Of a stretch of DNA of 64,000 nucleotides, positions 46,801 through 57,634 are shown in pieces. The stretch's first letter is position 1; every line of letters starts with the position of its first letter. This DNA is from Chrysemys picta bellii (lineage: Eukaryota; Chordata; Testudines; Emydidae). The translations under genes were made by a program, and so were the position numbers. The stretch lies in assembly GCF_011386835.1 (NCBI RefSeq), contig NC_088801.1:17160824-17224823 (forward strand). Reading direction: 5' to 3'. Below the pieces are notes generated by a model. The model saw only the letters and a list, made by a program, of their open reading frames with translations. It made no database searches and was not told where the DNA came from.

Positions 46801-48578
46801 CCGACCCCGGGGTGGTGGTCCGAGAGACGACCCGGCCATTGCCTAGGCGAATGCGAGAGGCTGTGGAGGAGGAAGTCCAGGCCATGTTGGAACTGGGGGT
46901 TATAGAGCATTCCCAGAGCGAATGGCGGAGCCCCGTCGTCCTCGTCCCGAAGCCAGATGGGAGCCGGCGGTTTTGTATTGACTTTCGGAGAGTCAACGCC
47001 ATTTCAAAGTTTGATGCGTATCCAATGCCCCGCGTCGATGAGCTCCTTGACCGGCTGGGAGAAGCCTGCTATATCACCACCTTAGATCTCACCAAGGGGT
47101 ACTGGCAGATCCCCTTGGAACCCCGATCCAAGGAGAAGACCGCGTTTGCCACCCCTTCAGGCCTGTACCAGTTTACTCGGATGCCTTTCGGCCTCCATGG
47201 GGCCCCAGCAACCTTCCAGCGCTTGATGGACCGGCTTTTGCAACCTCACACCAAGTACGCCGCCGCCTACCTGGATGATGTGGTCATCTATGGCAGTAAC
47301 TGGGAGGAACATCTCAACCAAGTGGCAGCTGTCCTCAGGGACCTCCGCGCCGCCGGCCTCACAGCCAATCCCAAGAAATGCCGAATCGGGCGGGAAGAAA
47401 CCACTTATCTGGGGTACACCCTGGGGCGGGGACAGGTACGCCCCCTCATCGGAAAGGTTCAAGCACTCCAGGAATATCAGGCGCCAACCACGAAGAGGCA
47501 GGTGCGTCAATTCTTGGGCCTAGCCGGCTATTACCGGCGGTTCGTACCCCACTTTGCGACCATTACGGCCCCTCTGACAGAACTCCTGACCAAAGATAGC
47601 CCCCGCAGAGTGTGCTGGTCTGAGGACTGCGAGAGGGCCTTTCAAACTGTCAAAGACCGCTTGTGTAGTGAGCCCGTACTTTTCAGCCCGGACTTCGATC
47701 GTGACTTCATTGTCCAGACCGATGCCTCCGGCGTGGGGCTTGGGGCTGTCCTCTCGCAGGAGGTGGACGGGGAGGAGCATCCTATTGTTTACGTCAGTCG
47801 GAAACTGTTTCCCCGGGAGCGGAACTACTCCGTCCTGGAGAAGGAGGCCCTAGCTGTTAAGTGGGCGGTTGATGCTCTCCGCTACTACCTCCTCGGGGCC
47901 CCCTTTACACTGGTCACAGATCATGCACCCCTGAAGTGGCTCAACCGGATGAAGGACGCGAATGCCCGCCTGCAGCGGTGGTATCTCACACTACAAACCT
48001 ACGCCTTCACGATCCGCCATCGGGCGGGACGGGACAACGCCAATGCGGACTTTTTCTCCCGTCTGGGGGAGGCGGGGGACACCAGCTCCGCGGTTCGGGA
48101 GCTGGATTTGAGGGGTGGGGTATGTAGGGGGCCAGGGTGGCTGCCCTCTGAACCTGAGGGTAAAGGGCCTTTCCCTCAGCCTGAGTGGGCGGGGCCAGCC
48201 CAAGCTTGCTCCACCCCCCGGAAGGGGAGGGGTGGAACAGGAAGTATAAAGGGCGGGGCCCTTAGCTCAGTTGGGGCAGCACCAGGGAGGGAGGCAGACA
48301 CAGACTGTGGGCTGCTCCCTTCAGAGCCTGCCGCCACACCAGGGGAGGCCCTGGACCCATGGAAACCTCACCTGGAGGACGGACTGGGGCTGCCAGGACT
48401 GCCCGCTGCAGAGTACCCAGAGGAACTGGAGGAGTCGGAGGGGGAGCGGGAGCTGCCAGCAGCCGAGTACCCAGAGGAGCTGGAGGAGCCTGAGCCTGAG
48501 GGGGGGCCGGAGCTGCCAGCAGCGGACTACCCCGACGCACTCACGGGACCAGAGGGATTCGGGCGAGCAATCGGGTAG
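43848..48578 (+). CDS. Gag-Pol polyprotein, PR-INT-RT-RH order (1576 aa)
   Basis: One frame without frameshift or stop. The start ATG lies in a good context (AAGATGG). Gag: a Gln-rich coiled N-terminus (about 10-50), a SCAN-like capsid segment (about 152-235), and the zinc knuckle [14 protein letters not shown] (321-334). Protease: VDSG with catalytic Asp375, and ILGRDW (439-444). Integrase: H576/H583/C613/C616, catalytic D645, D704 and E740 (35 residues apart), and GPY at 879-881. Reverse transcriptase: [13 protein letters not shown] (D1080) and YLDD (D1143, D1144). RNase H: TDAS (D1292), EKEAL (E1331), TDHA (D1358) and NADFFSR (D1401). Residues 1426-1576 are encoded by the 3' LTR and are acidic, with repeated [12 protein letters not shown]. 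All key residues are present, so the enzyme set could be functional. How Gag is produced in excess is unclear, since there is no gag stop. Confidence 0.95.
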   Translation: MEMERLIKVLAETQQQQQQQLIQQLGTQQQQLLQTLGAQHREQQTQCFQQLAALWPSPGGAQPGGVTTPNPPAPPIRLAKMGPEDDPEAYLVTFERVAAVAGWAPDQWATLLAPYLTGPAQKAYRRLPDDEARVYARVKAAILDAFDVTPETFRRRFRGKLYPPGARPRAVAQELKDAACRWLQPEHRTVAEVTEQIILEQFVHILPTPGRAWVLRHRPQTLSAAVTLMENFLEAEAPIAPTTRPPSSGPGAQKPERGSTPKVNVPARARRPNGSGTTFPRRPEAPQPAPSGRLARPSGPGQPCGHPGDPARPGRTEVGPCFQCGEYGHLQRDCTAMECDFGQVYTGERRARPPSTAKLTAPMSIAGTPVVGLVDSGCGQTLVRQSLLPDTEQIIGEVRIQCIHGDVKPYPTVQVPLTVDGATQLMNVAVAPSLAYPIILGRDWPEFVEVLRSLSPEEAFEGAPSATDPGPGRSPDPGVDPSLSPRQDDQETGGPPVDIRDFSRDQREDPTLRFAYEQLARVEGKVVEAQRATQWPRFELDRDRLYRVERDPQTQEVRTQLVVPRIHRRAVLKLAHDIPAVGHLGPEKTAARVLAKFFWPGIHREVKDYCGSCPDCQRAAPAGVRKAPLVPLPTVGVPFERVAMDLVGPFPKSQAGYQYILVLMDYATRFPEAIPLRSITARTIAAELVKIFARVGLPRELLTDQGTNFTSKLFRQVCALLGIKKLQASVYHPQTDGLVERFNRTLKGMLRRFPTQDLRQWDQLLPPLLLAVREVPQASTKFSPFELLYGRRPRGVMDLLRETWEHTPSSTQGLLQYVLQLQERLARAGELARENLKTAQRGQEQQYNRDTQIRLFAPGDRVLLLLPSEESKLLARWQGPYEVLRQVGPVNYEIRQPDHRKGKQIYHVNLLKPWREREGLLIAPYPPEPDLGPQPPEDSDNGEPQLAETLTAEQREQALCLVKAFPRTFTTKPGQTTLAYHAIQTDPGVVVRETTRPLPRRMREAVEEEVQAMLELGVIEHSQSEWRSPVVLVPKPDGSRRFCIDFRRVNAISKFDAYPMPRVDELLDRLGEACYITTLDLTKGYWQIPLEPRSKEKTAFATPSGLYQFTRMPFGLHGAPATFQRLMDRLLQPHTKYAAAYLDDVVIYGSNWEEHLNQVAAVLRDLRAAGLTANPKKCRIGREETTYLGYTLGRGQVRPLIGKVQALQEYQAPTTKRQVRQFLGLAGYYRRFVPHFATITAPLTELLTKDSPRRVCWSEDCERAFQTVKDRLCSEPVLFSPDFDRDFIVQTDASGVGLGAVLSQEVDGEEHPIVYVSRKLFPRERNYSVLEKEALAVKWAVDALRYYLLGAPFTLVTDHAPLKWLNRMKDANARLQRWYLTLQTYAFTIRHRAGRDNANADFFSRLGEAGDTSSAVRELDLRGGVCRGPGWLPSEPEGKGPFPQPEWAGPAQACSTPRKGRGGTGSIKGGALSSVGAAPGREADTDCGLLPSEPAATPGEALDPWKPHLEDGLGLPGLPAAEYPEELEESEGERELPAAEYPEELEEPEPEGGPELPAADYPDALTGPEGFGRAIG
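44301..44555 (+). other. SCAN-like capsid segment of Gag
   Basis: Residues 152-236. The order of motifs parallels the SCAN domain: TFRRRFRG, then [20 protein letters not shown] with PE following, then [10 protein letters not shown], then AWVLRHRP and [14 protein letters not shown] domains of vertebrate zinc-finger proteins are known to derive from the capsid of Gmr1-like gypsy elements; this copy shows that relationship directly. Confidence 0.75.
48111..48122 (+). other. Polypurine tract
   Basis: AGGGGTGGGGTA abuts the TG of the 3' LTR and would prime plus-strand DNA synthesis. It lies within the coding frame (RGGV). Confidence 0.8.
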
Positions 48579-49302
48579 GAAGTAGCCCAGGGACAGAGCT
48601 GCACAGTGGTGAGTCTACGTAGCGGGACGACCCCGCTGACCCAGTGGTGGGACCCTCGTTCTGCCACTGTCAGGGCCCTGGGCTGGAGCGCAGTGGTGTA
48701 GGGTGGGCCTGCGCTCCCCTACCCGGCAGAGCCACGCCGGGACCTTTGCCGGCGCTCCCCTGCCTGAGGGGCGCGCTACTGACCTTTGCCGGCGCTCTCC
48801 TGCCTGAGGGGCGCGCTACAGACCTTTGCCGGCGCTCCCCTGCCTGAGGGGCGCGCTACAGACCTTTGCCGGCGCTCCCCTGCCTGAGGGGCGCGCTACT
48901 GACCTTTGCCGGCGCTCCCCTGCCTGAGGGGCGCGCTACAGACCTTTGCCGGCGCTCCCCTGCCTGAGGGGCGCGCTACAGACCTTTGCCGGCGCTCCCC
49001 TGCCTGAGGGGCGCGCTACAGACCTTTGCCGGCGCTCCCCTGCCTGAGGGGCGCGCTACTGACCTTTGCCGGCGCTCCCCTGCCTGAGGGGCGCGCTACT
49101 GACCTTTGCCGGCGCTCCCCTGCCTGAGGGGCGCGCTACTGACCTTTGCCGGCGCTCCCCTGCCTGAGGGGCGCGCTACAGACTCTGGCTGGCGGCCGCC
49201 CCGCCGCTAATTCCCCGCTGACGGAGGCGTGACCCAGGCCGGCCAGTGACCTCATAGCTCCCCACCGCCCCCTAGCGGGTAGGTGGGCCAACGCCGATCA
49301 CA
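48123..49302 (+). repeat. 3' LTR of the gypsy element (1180 bp)
   Basis: Same as the 5' LTR apart from one missing minisatellite unit. The first 453 bp continue the gag-pol frame to the stop at 48576-48578. Confidence 0.95.
48741..49180 (+). repeat. Minisatellite in 3' LTR, 11 units of 40 bp
   Basis: Unit order by last base is T A A T A A A T T T A: one A unit from the first A-A-A run is missing relative to the 5' LTR. The second unit carries GCGCTCTCC in both LTRs. Confidence 0.95.
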
Positions 49303-49307
49303 GGCAC

Positions 49308-52229
49308 CTGGTGTTACAGTGACGTGCGTAGTGTGTGATAAAATGGAAAATTTCAAATTCATTCTATGGCTATGGAATTTGCACAGTAAAATTATACTAA
49401 GGGACAAATTGCATTCTGTGGCTCCTACTGATGTTGCATGCATGTATATGTGCATAATATCCACTGCATTTTCTGATATACATTTGTAATCTGTTATAAA
49501 ATGGTTCATTACAGTATTGCAAAACTAAAGCAATTTTCTTTTCTCACAAGGAAACCTATCTTAAAGCTAAAAAGGAACACAGCATTTAAAGTGGCTGTAG
49601 GAATTTGTGAGTATCAAAATATCTACAGTTAACTGAAGCAAGATGAGCCAAATTCTGCTCTGATTTAAATTTGGGGTAAATTTGAAGAAACTGCCATGAA
49701 GTCAATGCAATTACTCCAGATTTACTTTGGTAGAATTTGGCCCTATTTAAAACAAATAAAGATTGTATTCTCACTGCCCAGATAAAGGAGGTCAAAATGC
49801 TTATTTTGATCAATTAAAGAACTTTAAGGTAAAAAGTTTCCCTGCCATGAATCTCATTGTTTGTGTTCAGAAACACCAATGTGTTAAAGATCCTTACTCA
49901 AGCTTCACAGAGCTATGCTAGTCAATTTATTCTGCCTGTTCTTCCCTTTCTAGGGATTACCACAAAGAAGCTACAACGAACATAGCTCAAGAAAGGCACT
50001 AACTAGTATTTTGGAATGCCAGCATATTAGCTTTCATGGGAGACAATGTCAGTGCAGGTACAGAGACCAGAGCCAACTATGCCTCTTGTAGAATTTAGAT
50101 ACAAAGCAAGTATAGTACTGTAACTGAGGTTCTCTTTAGCAGGTGCCAGGAAATATTTAGTTGGCTGTAGAACCAACCAGAGATGCAAGCATGGAATGTA
50201 TTTTTTGGATGGGATTCTCAACTGTCAACACCATTCCGTGGAGGGAATCTATCAGTGATATGGCTTCAAAGATTTGCTACACTAGCTAGATCTAAGCGTT
50301 CCATTTGTCTTAACCAAGAGATGCAGGAGCTAAAGGATGCTTTGTTGGCTTTGGTAGGCTACAGGGGTAGATGGCTATTAGGAGAAAGTGGTTGTGATCA
50401 AAATCTCTCATACATAGAAATCTAGCTAACACAATAAGTATTTGTTTATGAGTGATAAGAGGATAGAATTTTTTACATTTCCTGCATTTAGTTACTTACT
50501 TTTACTAACTACAAGTTATTTACTTTTCCTGCATATAGAAATGTTGTGTGTCATAATTTTGGTTAGAGATGGGCCTGAAACAAACTCTGGATCTCAGCTC
50601 TATAAAGGGCCTAACCTAAATTTGAACATTCTCAGATTTGGAAGTTCAGTATCCTGATTGGAACCTGTCCAATTAGAGTGATAAGTATGAGCTGAGAATT
50701 CAGATCCAAATCCTTGATTCTAATCTGGGATGTTGGTAATTGCCTTAGAAAGCGTGGTTATATTTTTATGGCTGTATTGTAGATATCTGACTCACAATAT
50801 TGTCTCACTTGTTAATAAATCTTTGTTCTTCCCTTATCTCTTGGCTGCTGTTTTAATCTCAGAAGCAGTAACTAAGAAAGGGGGGAAATCTAAATCTAAT
50901 TTGGCTTCTTCAGAAATATGGTTGAGAACTGTAGATGAAAGTCAGAATGATGACCATTGTTAGCCTTGAGACTGGTCTTTAAGAAATATGTGGATTAATT
51001 TTGTGGCAGTGGTTCTAGTTCATATTACAACCTTTAAAATAAAATCCTGCAAATTCCCTTGTCTTGAACAATAGATCTGTAATGCAAGTGGCAACAAACT
51101 ATTTTCAGAACAGACAATATCAGTATAAGGATGTTCAGCCTGTAAAATGATAATATGCCAAATAAAAAAAATTGATGTATATATCGCTTCCTGCTATTTT
51201 GCTAAACAAGAAATGTATAGCACAGTTTTATAAACTTGTTAAAATATTATATAAATACTATAAATGCTTAGTGGAGCCAGGGTAGCTCCAAAAGTGGGCA
51301 GAGCTAGCCAGGGAAACCAGGGATCTCCTGTGGAGCTGCCAGCAGAATGCAAAGTTTTTCTCCCCATCCTCCTCAGGAAGGAGGTGGCACTTTGAATCTG
51401 CTCTGTGGCACAGCCGGCCAGGTTGGTGCAGCTCGTCACTGCATCAGGAGTAATTCTGGGACTTTATCTTTCTCTATCATCTGATATAGGCCCTATGGCA
51501 TTCCTGACCCCAGTCCAAACATGTGAAGAGTCAGGATGAAATAAAAAGAAGTCTCTGACACCTCATGCTATCTTGACCTTATAAATGAAACCAGTTTAAA
51601 TATGTGCATATTCCTTTAAAATATGAAAGTTATAATGCTGTACCATTGTCTCGGGTGTGTTTCCAAGAAGAAGTCAAAACCAGGTGCTTTCTTCATTGCC
51701 TTTAAAGCCCTCAGTATCTGCATTGCCCTACCAGCAATCCATTTCTAATCATAGCTTCCCTTTGAAACCAAAGCATTTCAGGAGTTCTGTTACTGAAACA
51801 TAATAATTTGATGTCATGCCATAATTTTATATAGATATGACACTATACAAAAAAGGATGGAGACACGTTTATTTTTTGATCAATTGGATGACCTGACCCC
51901 TAGCTGGGGTGAATACCTTTGAATCAGAGGCAGCTCAGACCAAAGATACTGCATTAAAAAAAATCCTGTTTCATTCCGGGGCAGGTTTAGACTTTTAAAT
52001 TTAAAAGCCTTTTTTCAACACTATAATCTATTTCAACAGCTGCTTTCACCCAAGTCAAAGACAACGACCCTCCACCTCTTCCTCTGCTTCTCCAGGGTCC
52101 AGGTCTTCTGCTAGGCAGTAGGTTTGACTCCAGTATCAAGAGCCCAGTAGAACCATCCTAGGATTATAAGCACTTCTATCCAGTTCCTTCCTACATTTCC
52201 CCCCATTGCCCATGCTTTTTAGGGAATCT
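49308..52229. other. Intronic sequence with an old repeat
   Basis: An old dispersed repeat at 49640-49745 (GCCAAATTCTGCTCTGATTT, GCCATGAAGTCAATGCAATT, CTCCAGATTTACTTTGG). A GC-richer patch at about 51270-51440 was not identified. No exon was seen. Confidence 0.4.
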
Positions 52230-53693
52230 TCTCATAAGATACTGTTGAAATAAGAGGTTCACTTCCTCTTATAACTCACAGCAGTAGAGGATGTCCCTTT
52301 AGAGTTCAGGGGAAGTGAGGCTTATTCCCATTATGTTCTCATCCCAAAGAAGAAAGGGTGTTGATGTCCCATTATGGATCTTTGATATCTCAAAAAATTC
52401 CTCTATCATTTCAAGTCCAGGCTGGTGACTCTGGCTTTCATAACTCCCTCATTTGTGCCTAAAGACTGGTTCACAGCTCTTGACCTGCATGATACGTAAT
52501 TCCATGCATTTATTAATCCAACCCACAAGATTCCTAGTGGGAACAGCATTTGGTCTTCCCACAACAATGAAGGTATACACCAAGTGCTTGGTATTTGTGG
52601 CAGCTCATCTAATGACATAGAGAATCCAGGTCTACCCATAACTTGATTACTGGCTGATCCAGGGAGGATCACCCCAACAGGTGACCATCTCAATTCATAT
52701 AATCTTAAAACTCTTTGTCACTCTGAGCCTCAAAATCAACAGAGAAAAATCCACACTGATTCTGTCTCAGAGCACTGAGTTCATAGGAACAGTGTGAGAT
52801 TCCAGACGAGTGAATGTTTACCTTCCACAAGAAGGGTTACAAATTATATTGAACCTTCTCAACCAACTTCAAGCCCAACCAAGGAAATCAGTTAAAATAC
52901 ACCTCATAGACTCTTGAGACACATGGTCTCATGCACCTATGTGATGCACTTTGCCAGACTTCACCTACACCCACACCTACACCACAAGAGTGGTTGAAAT
53001 CAGTGTATTTACCCACCAGACACCACATGGGCATAATCGTCACAGTCCCACAAGTAGTCTTCTCCTCATTAAACTGGTGGAAAGGCATTCTGCAGGTGTG
53101 CAATGGCGTATCCATCTCTGCACTTCTACCTACCAAGACACTAGTGACAGACACATCCTCTCAGGGATGGCAGGCTCATCTACATCACCGTCCATTTCAG
53201 GGGTTATGGTTCTCTCAGGAAGTCTGTCTCCACATAAATGTTCTAGAGCTCATAGCCATCCACCTGGCATGCAAGGAATTTCTACCACTATTCCAGGGAT
53301 CCACAGTCAGACAACACCACAGCCAAGCATTATGTCAACAGACCAGGGCGAGCAAGATCATCTCTGCTCTGCCAGGAGGCCTTGTGGCTCCGAAATTGGT
53401 GCATTCTGAATTAAATCATGCCGTGTGTATCAGCTCAGTAGACAGTTCCCAGACAATCATGAGTGGGCTATCAAAGACTCAGTCCTACAGAATATCTTGT
53501 GCAAGTGGGGATTCCCAGATTCAACCTGTTTGACTAGAACAACAACTGCCAGACATTCTATTCCAGTGGGGCTCCAGCCCAAGCTTCCTGACAGATGCCT
53601 TCCTCTGCCTCAAACATGATGCATGCCTTTCCGCTGATCCCCATGATACCAAGGCTTCTGAGGAAACTAAGGCAAGATGCAGAACTGATTATT
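52230..53693 (+). pseudogene. DIRS-like retrotransposon remnant (RT and RNase H)
   Basis: Read through several frames, the region keeps the typical DIRS order. RT: VLIPKKKG, KDWFTALDLHDT (52461 on), TKCLVFVAAHL and a degraded LDDWLI box (LDYWLI, preceded by a stop, near 52640). RNase H: LVTDTSSQGWQAHL near 53141, then GLWFSQEVCLHINVLELIAI, ACKEFLPLF and a GG-containing block. A late segment MHAFPLIPMIPRLLRKLRQD at about 53620-53690 matches the region that follows RNase H. A tyrosine recombinase was not found. Stops and frameshifts make it inactive. A PLE is inserted at its right end. Confidence 0.75.
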
Positions 53694-54795
53694 ATGAATT
53701 CCACCTGGACTTCAACAACAATTTCCACCCCACCATCAACCTCAGCCTGGACCAGTCCACACAAGAGATCCACTTCCTGGACACTACAGTGCAAATAAGT
53801 AATGCTCACATAAACACCACCCTATACTGAAAACCTACTGACCGCTATACGTACCTACATGCCTCCAGCTTCCATCCAAGACACATCACACGATCCATTG
53901 TCTACAGCCAAGCCCTAAGATACAACCGAATTTGCTCCAACCCCTCAGACAGAGACTAACACCTACAAGATCTTTATCAAGCATTCTTAAAACTACAATA
54001 CCCACCTGGGGAAGCGAGGAAACAGATTGACAGAGCAAGACGGGTACCCAGAAATCACCTACTACAGGACAGGCCCAACAAGGACAATAACCACTGGCCA
54101 AGAACACCACTGGCCATCACATACAGCCCCCAGCTAAAACCTCACCAGCGCTTTATCCACGATCTACAACCTATCCTGGAAAATGATCCCTCACTCTCAG
54201 AGACCTTGGGAGGCAGGCCAGTCCTCGCTTACAGACAACCCCCCAACCTGAAGCAAATACTCAGCAGCAACTACACACCACACCAGAGAAACACCAACCC
54301 AGGAACCAATCCCTGTAGCAAACCTCGCTGCTTACTCTGTCCCCATATCTACTCTAGCGACACCATCAGAAGACCCAACCACATCAGCCACACCATCAAG
54401 GGCTCATTCACCTGCACATCTACTAATGTTATATATGCCATCATGTGCCAGCAATGCCCCTCTGCCATGTACATTGGCCAAACTGGACAGTCCCTACGCA
54501 AAAGAATAAATGGACACAAATCGGACATCAGGATTGGTAACATACAAAAGTTTGTATGTTAATCTCCCTGGTCATTCTATTACAGATTTAAAAGTCACTA
54601 TCATTGAACAAAAAAACTTCAGAAACAGAATTCAAAGAGAAACAGCAGAACTAAAATTCATTTGCAAATGTAACACCATTAATCTGGGCTTGAATAGGGA
54701 CTGGGAGTGGCTGGCTCATTACAGAAGCAGCTTTTCCTCTCCTGGCATTGACACCTCCTCATCTATTATTGGGAGTGGACTACATCCACCCTGAT
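53694..54795 (+). pseudogene. PLE RT C-terminus and GIY-YIG endonuclease (broken)
   Basis: The series FHPTINLSLDQSTQEIHFLD, TDRYTYLHASSFHP, NRICSNPSDRD (stop), HLQDLYQAFLKLQYPP, KQIDRARRVP, CSKPRCLLCPHIYSS, NVIYAIMCQQC and MYIGQTGQSLRKRINGH is collinear with other copies. It has several stops and a frameshift near 54560 after the NIQKF segment, then a tail frame (ERNIQRETAEL-like, CNTINLGLNRDWEWL) to 54795. It is inactive. Confidence 0.8.
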
Positions 54796-55012
54796 TGAAT
54801 TGGCCCTGTCAACACTGGTTCTCCACTTGCGAAGTAACTCCCTGCTCTCCATGTGTCAGTATATAATGCCTGCATCTGTAACTTTCACTCTATGCATCTG
54901 AAGAAGTGAGGTTTTTACCCACGAAAGCTTATGCCCAAATAAATCTGTTAGCCTTTAAGGTGCCACCAGACTCCTTGTTGTTTTTGTAGATACAGACTAA
55001 CATGGCTACCCC
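53694..55012 (+). mobile_element. 5'-truncated Penelope-like element inside the DIRS remnant
   Basis: Sense-strand PLE beginning at GAATTCCACCTGGACTTC, almost the same truncation point as the 12244 copy (GAATTTCACC), and ending with the CATGGCTACCCCGATACTTG tail. The left junction follows the LRKLRQD block of the DIRS remnant. The tail includes GAAGAAGTGAGGTTTTTACC and CCACGAAAGCTTATGCCC. No target duplication was resolved. Confidence 0.82.
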
Positions 55013-56092
55013 GATACTTGATTTCCATGTCAGTTACTTGAACATATACATAACCTTAGATTAAGTCTTAACTGCCTACGATTCTGAAGCCTCTGATCAA
55101 GTGTGACTGTTATTTGGCTTTGCATTTTAGTCTGTCCTCATGCTCTGGTTGTAAGAGGGGACATGAAAGTAACTATACACTGTTTTTCACAAGTGCCTCA
55201 TTATCTGGAGAACTGCAAAGTAGGTCATGTTTCAATATTTTATTTCTTGTAGGATTGTTAGTAAAGGTATGAATACGCACTGAGGCCTTCTCTGTCTGAC
55301 CAAGGAAATGCAACTTTTAGAATAATTGGGACTGTCTTTATTAAATATTTAAGTAAGTGAATTTTCAGAATGTCAGTGTAAATGGGCAGAATATATCTCA
55401 ACATCCTCAACAGAATGTAAAGACCCTCAGTTAGCTCAAATCTCATGCTCTTCTTGGGTAAAGTAAAATTCTAATAAATCATAAACCACAATATAAGCTT
55501 CCTCCCTCAACTTGGTTCTCCCTCAGTTTTTCTCTCCAGAAACAACTCTGTTCTAGCCCCTTAGGACTCTCTGTTCAGAGGGACGCTCACCTTCCCTATA
55601 TCCCCTCTTCAAGTGACAAAGCACACCTACTACGCAAGTCAGATGAATTTTTGCAGCTTTATACAGGGTTCTACTACCTCTGAAAATATGGGTTGACAGA
55701 ACATTGCTGTGACAGTTTTCTGGTAAAATCTTGTGATTTAGGAGCTTTGGAATATTTTACCATAAATTTCATGTTTTTAATAAGGCTTAACATTTGGTTC
55801 GTGTTTCCCTTCTGTAAGGTAGATGCAACAATCAAAATAATAAAGCAAAGAGTTTCTTGGGAAGGAGCAAGAAGATAAAAATGTAATTATGGAAATGGAA
55901 AATCTTAAGCAGTGGGGGAAGAATACATAGAGAAAGTAAGGAGGAACGAGGTATGCTGAATTATTTAATAATAATGGATTAGCAGCATTCATAACTCAAA
56001 GATAGAACAAAAATACTTGGACATGGATGTCGGAAATATAGAGCACTTGTTAGATTTTTTAAATATGTAAACAACAGAAAAGCTACCAATAC
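55013..56092. other. NCKAP5 intron, 3' side of the 56093 exon
   Basis: AT-rich sequence without a recognisable element. It belongs to the intron between the two NCKAP5 exons. Confidence 0.5.
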
Positions 56093-56183
56093 CTGATACA
56101 CCTTCATGATATTAACTGTGCCCTCTCCATTCTGATCTGGAGATCCTTGATTCTGCAGTAGATTTCTCACCGTCTCCTCCATC
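56093..56183 (-). CDS. NCKAP5: NCKAP5 internal coding exon (91 nt)
   Basis: Minus strand: acceptor TTTTCATTCTCCAG, then G ATG GAG GAG ACG, ending TATCAG before the donor GTATTGGTAG. The first base completes a codon from the preceding exon, so the Met is internal. The 30 residues (MEETVRNLLQNQGSPDQ, then VNIMKVYQ) match the NCKAP5 segment that directly precedes EKLSEE in the protein, which is exactly what the 32151-32300 exon starts with. The intervening intron is about 23.8 kb and holds the intact gypsy element in antisense. No other exon of this gene was found in the window, consistent with its very large introns in other vertebrates. Confidence 0.86.
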
Positions 56184-56560
56184 CTGGAGAATGAAAATAC
56201 AAAAACATTTTAAAGGTCAGAAATCTCTGTATGTGGATAAGACATGTAGTGTTAGGGTCATTTAAAGGACAAAATACATCATTCTACTGTCTACTAGCAA
56301 ATTAATATTCATAGGATATCCTGGTCTTGGAACTTTCTTCACTTCTATACTGGAGCCTATGATTAACACATTTAAAGGGCTTCTTTACCTTTTACATGTG
56401 TAGGGTAGTGAGAGCTTCCTTTTTATGTGAGCTACAAAGGGAGTTTAATAAACATCAGACAACATATGCAGCTAGCAGGCATCTTCTTGATGTCAGTGTT
56501 GTAGCAGCAGCAGAATGATAAAATTAATGCCATCTAAAAAAATCATTCATAATTTTCCAG

Positions 56561-57620
56561 AAAAGTACAGGAGTTCTTGTGGCACCTTAGAGACTAACAA
56601 ATTTATTGGAGCATAAGCTTTCGTGGGCTACAGCCCACTTCTTCGGATGCATAGAATGGAACATATATTGAGGAGATATATATACACATACAGAGAGCAT
56701 GAAAAGGTGGGAGTTGTCTTACCAACTCTGAGAGGCCAATTAAGTAAGAGAAAAAAACTTTTGAAGTGATAATCAAAATAGCCCAGTACAGACAGTTTGA
56801 TAAGAAGTGTGAGAATACTTACAAGGGGAGATAGATTCAATGTTTGTAATGGCTCAGCCATTCCCAGGCCCTATTCAAGCCTAAGTTGATTGTATCTAGT
56901 CTGCATATCAATTCCAGGTCAGCAGTTTCTCCCTGGAGTCTGTTTTTGAAGCTTTTCTGTTGCAAAATTGCCACCCGCAGGTCTGTCATTGAATGACCAG
57001 ACAGGTTAAAGTGTCCTCCTACTGGTTTTTGAGTGTTATGATTCCTGATGTCAGATTTGTGTCCATTAATTCTTTTGCGTAGAGACTGTCCGGTTTGGCC
57101 AATGTACATGGCAGAGGGGCATTGCTGGCACATGATGGCATATATCACATTGGTAGATGTGCAGGTGAACGAGCCCTTGATAGTATGGCTGATGTGATCA
57201 GGTTCTATGATGATGTCATTTGAATAGATATGTGGACAGAGTTGGCATCGGGCTTTGTTGCAAGGATAGGTTCCTGGGTCAGTGTTTTTGTTTAGTGATG
57301 TGTGGTTGCTGGTGAGTATTTGCTTCAGGTTCGGGGGTTGTCTGTAAGCGAGAACAGGTCTGTCTCCCAAGATTTGTGAGAGTGAGGGATCATCTTTCAG
57401 GATAGGTTGTAGATCTTTGATGATGCGCTGGAGAGGTTTTAGTTGGGGGCTGAAGGTGACAGCTAGTGGTGTTCTGTTATTTTCTTTGTTGGGCCTGTCT
57501 TGTAGGAGGTGACTTCTGGGTACTCGTCTGGCTCTGTCAATCTGTTTTTTCACTTCAGCAGGGGGGTACTGTAGTTTTAAGAATACTTGATAGAGATCTT
57601 GTAGGTGCTTGTCTCTGTCT
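56561..57620 (-). mobile_element. 5'-truncated Penelope-like element
   Basis: Minus-strand PLE close in sequence to the 12244 copy (the tail region with ATATATATACACATACAGAGAG is shared). The left flank TTCCAG (56555-56560) and the TTCCAG at 57629-57634 may be a short target duplication, but the last few bases before the right copy do not match other PLEs, so the boundary is approximate. Confidence 0.82.
56837..57615 (-). pseudogene. PLE linker and GIY-YIG endonuclease
   Basis: A 238-codon open frame from KKQIDRARRVPRSHLLQDRP through CNKARCQLCPHIYS, NVIYAIMCQQC and MYIGQTGQSLRKRINGH, ending LDTINLGLNRAWEWL near 56840, so the C-terminus is complete. CNKA replaces the usual CNKP. The RT is absent because of 5' truncation. 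Its upstream part continues to 57615 in another frame (QDLYQVFLKLQYP). Confidence 0.83.
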
Positions 57621-57634
57621 ATGGTATGTTCCAG

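Larger units (their letters stand above)
42545..49302 (+). mobile_element. Full-length, apparently intact Ty3/gypsy retrotransposon (Gmr1-like)
   Basis: A 6758-bp element: 5' LTR 42545-43764, primer site 43767-43782, one gag-pol frame 43848-48578, polypurine tract 48111-48122 and 3' LTR 48123-49302. The target duplication GGCAC is present at 42540-42544 and 49303-49307. The LTRs differ visibly only by one 40-bp minisatellite unit, and all catalytic motifs are intact, so insertion was recent. Integrase precedes reverse transcriptase, the order that defines the Gmr1 group of Ty3/gypsy elements. It is GC-rich, unlike the AT-rich intron around it, and lies antisense to NCKAP5. No envelope-like gene is present. 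Confidence 0.95.

Noticed and set aside
48579..49302. Search for an envelope-like gene in the gypsy element
   Set aside because: Pol runs straight into the 3' LTR, leaving no space for another gene.
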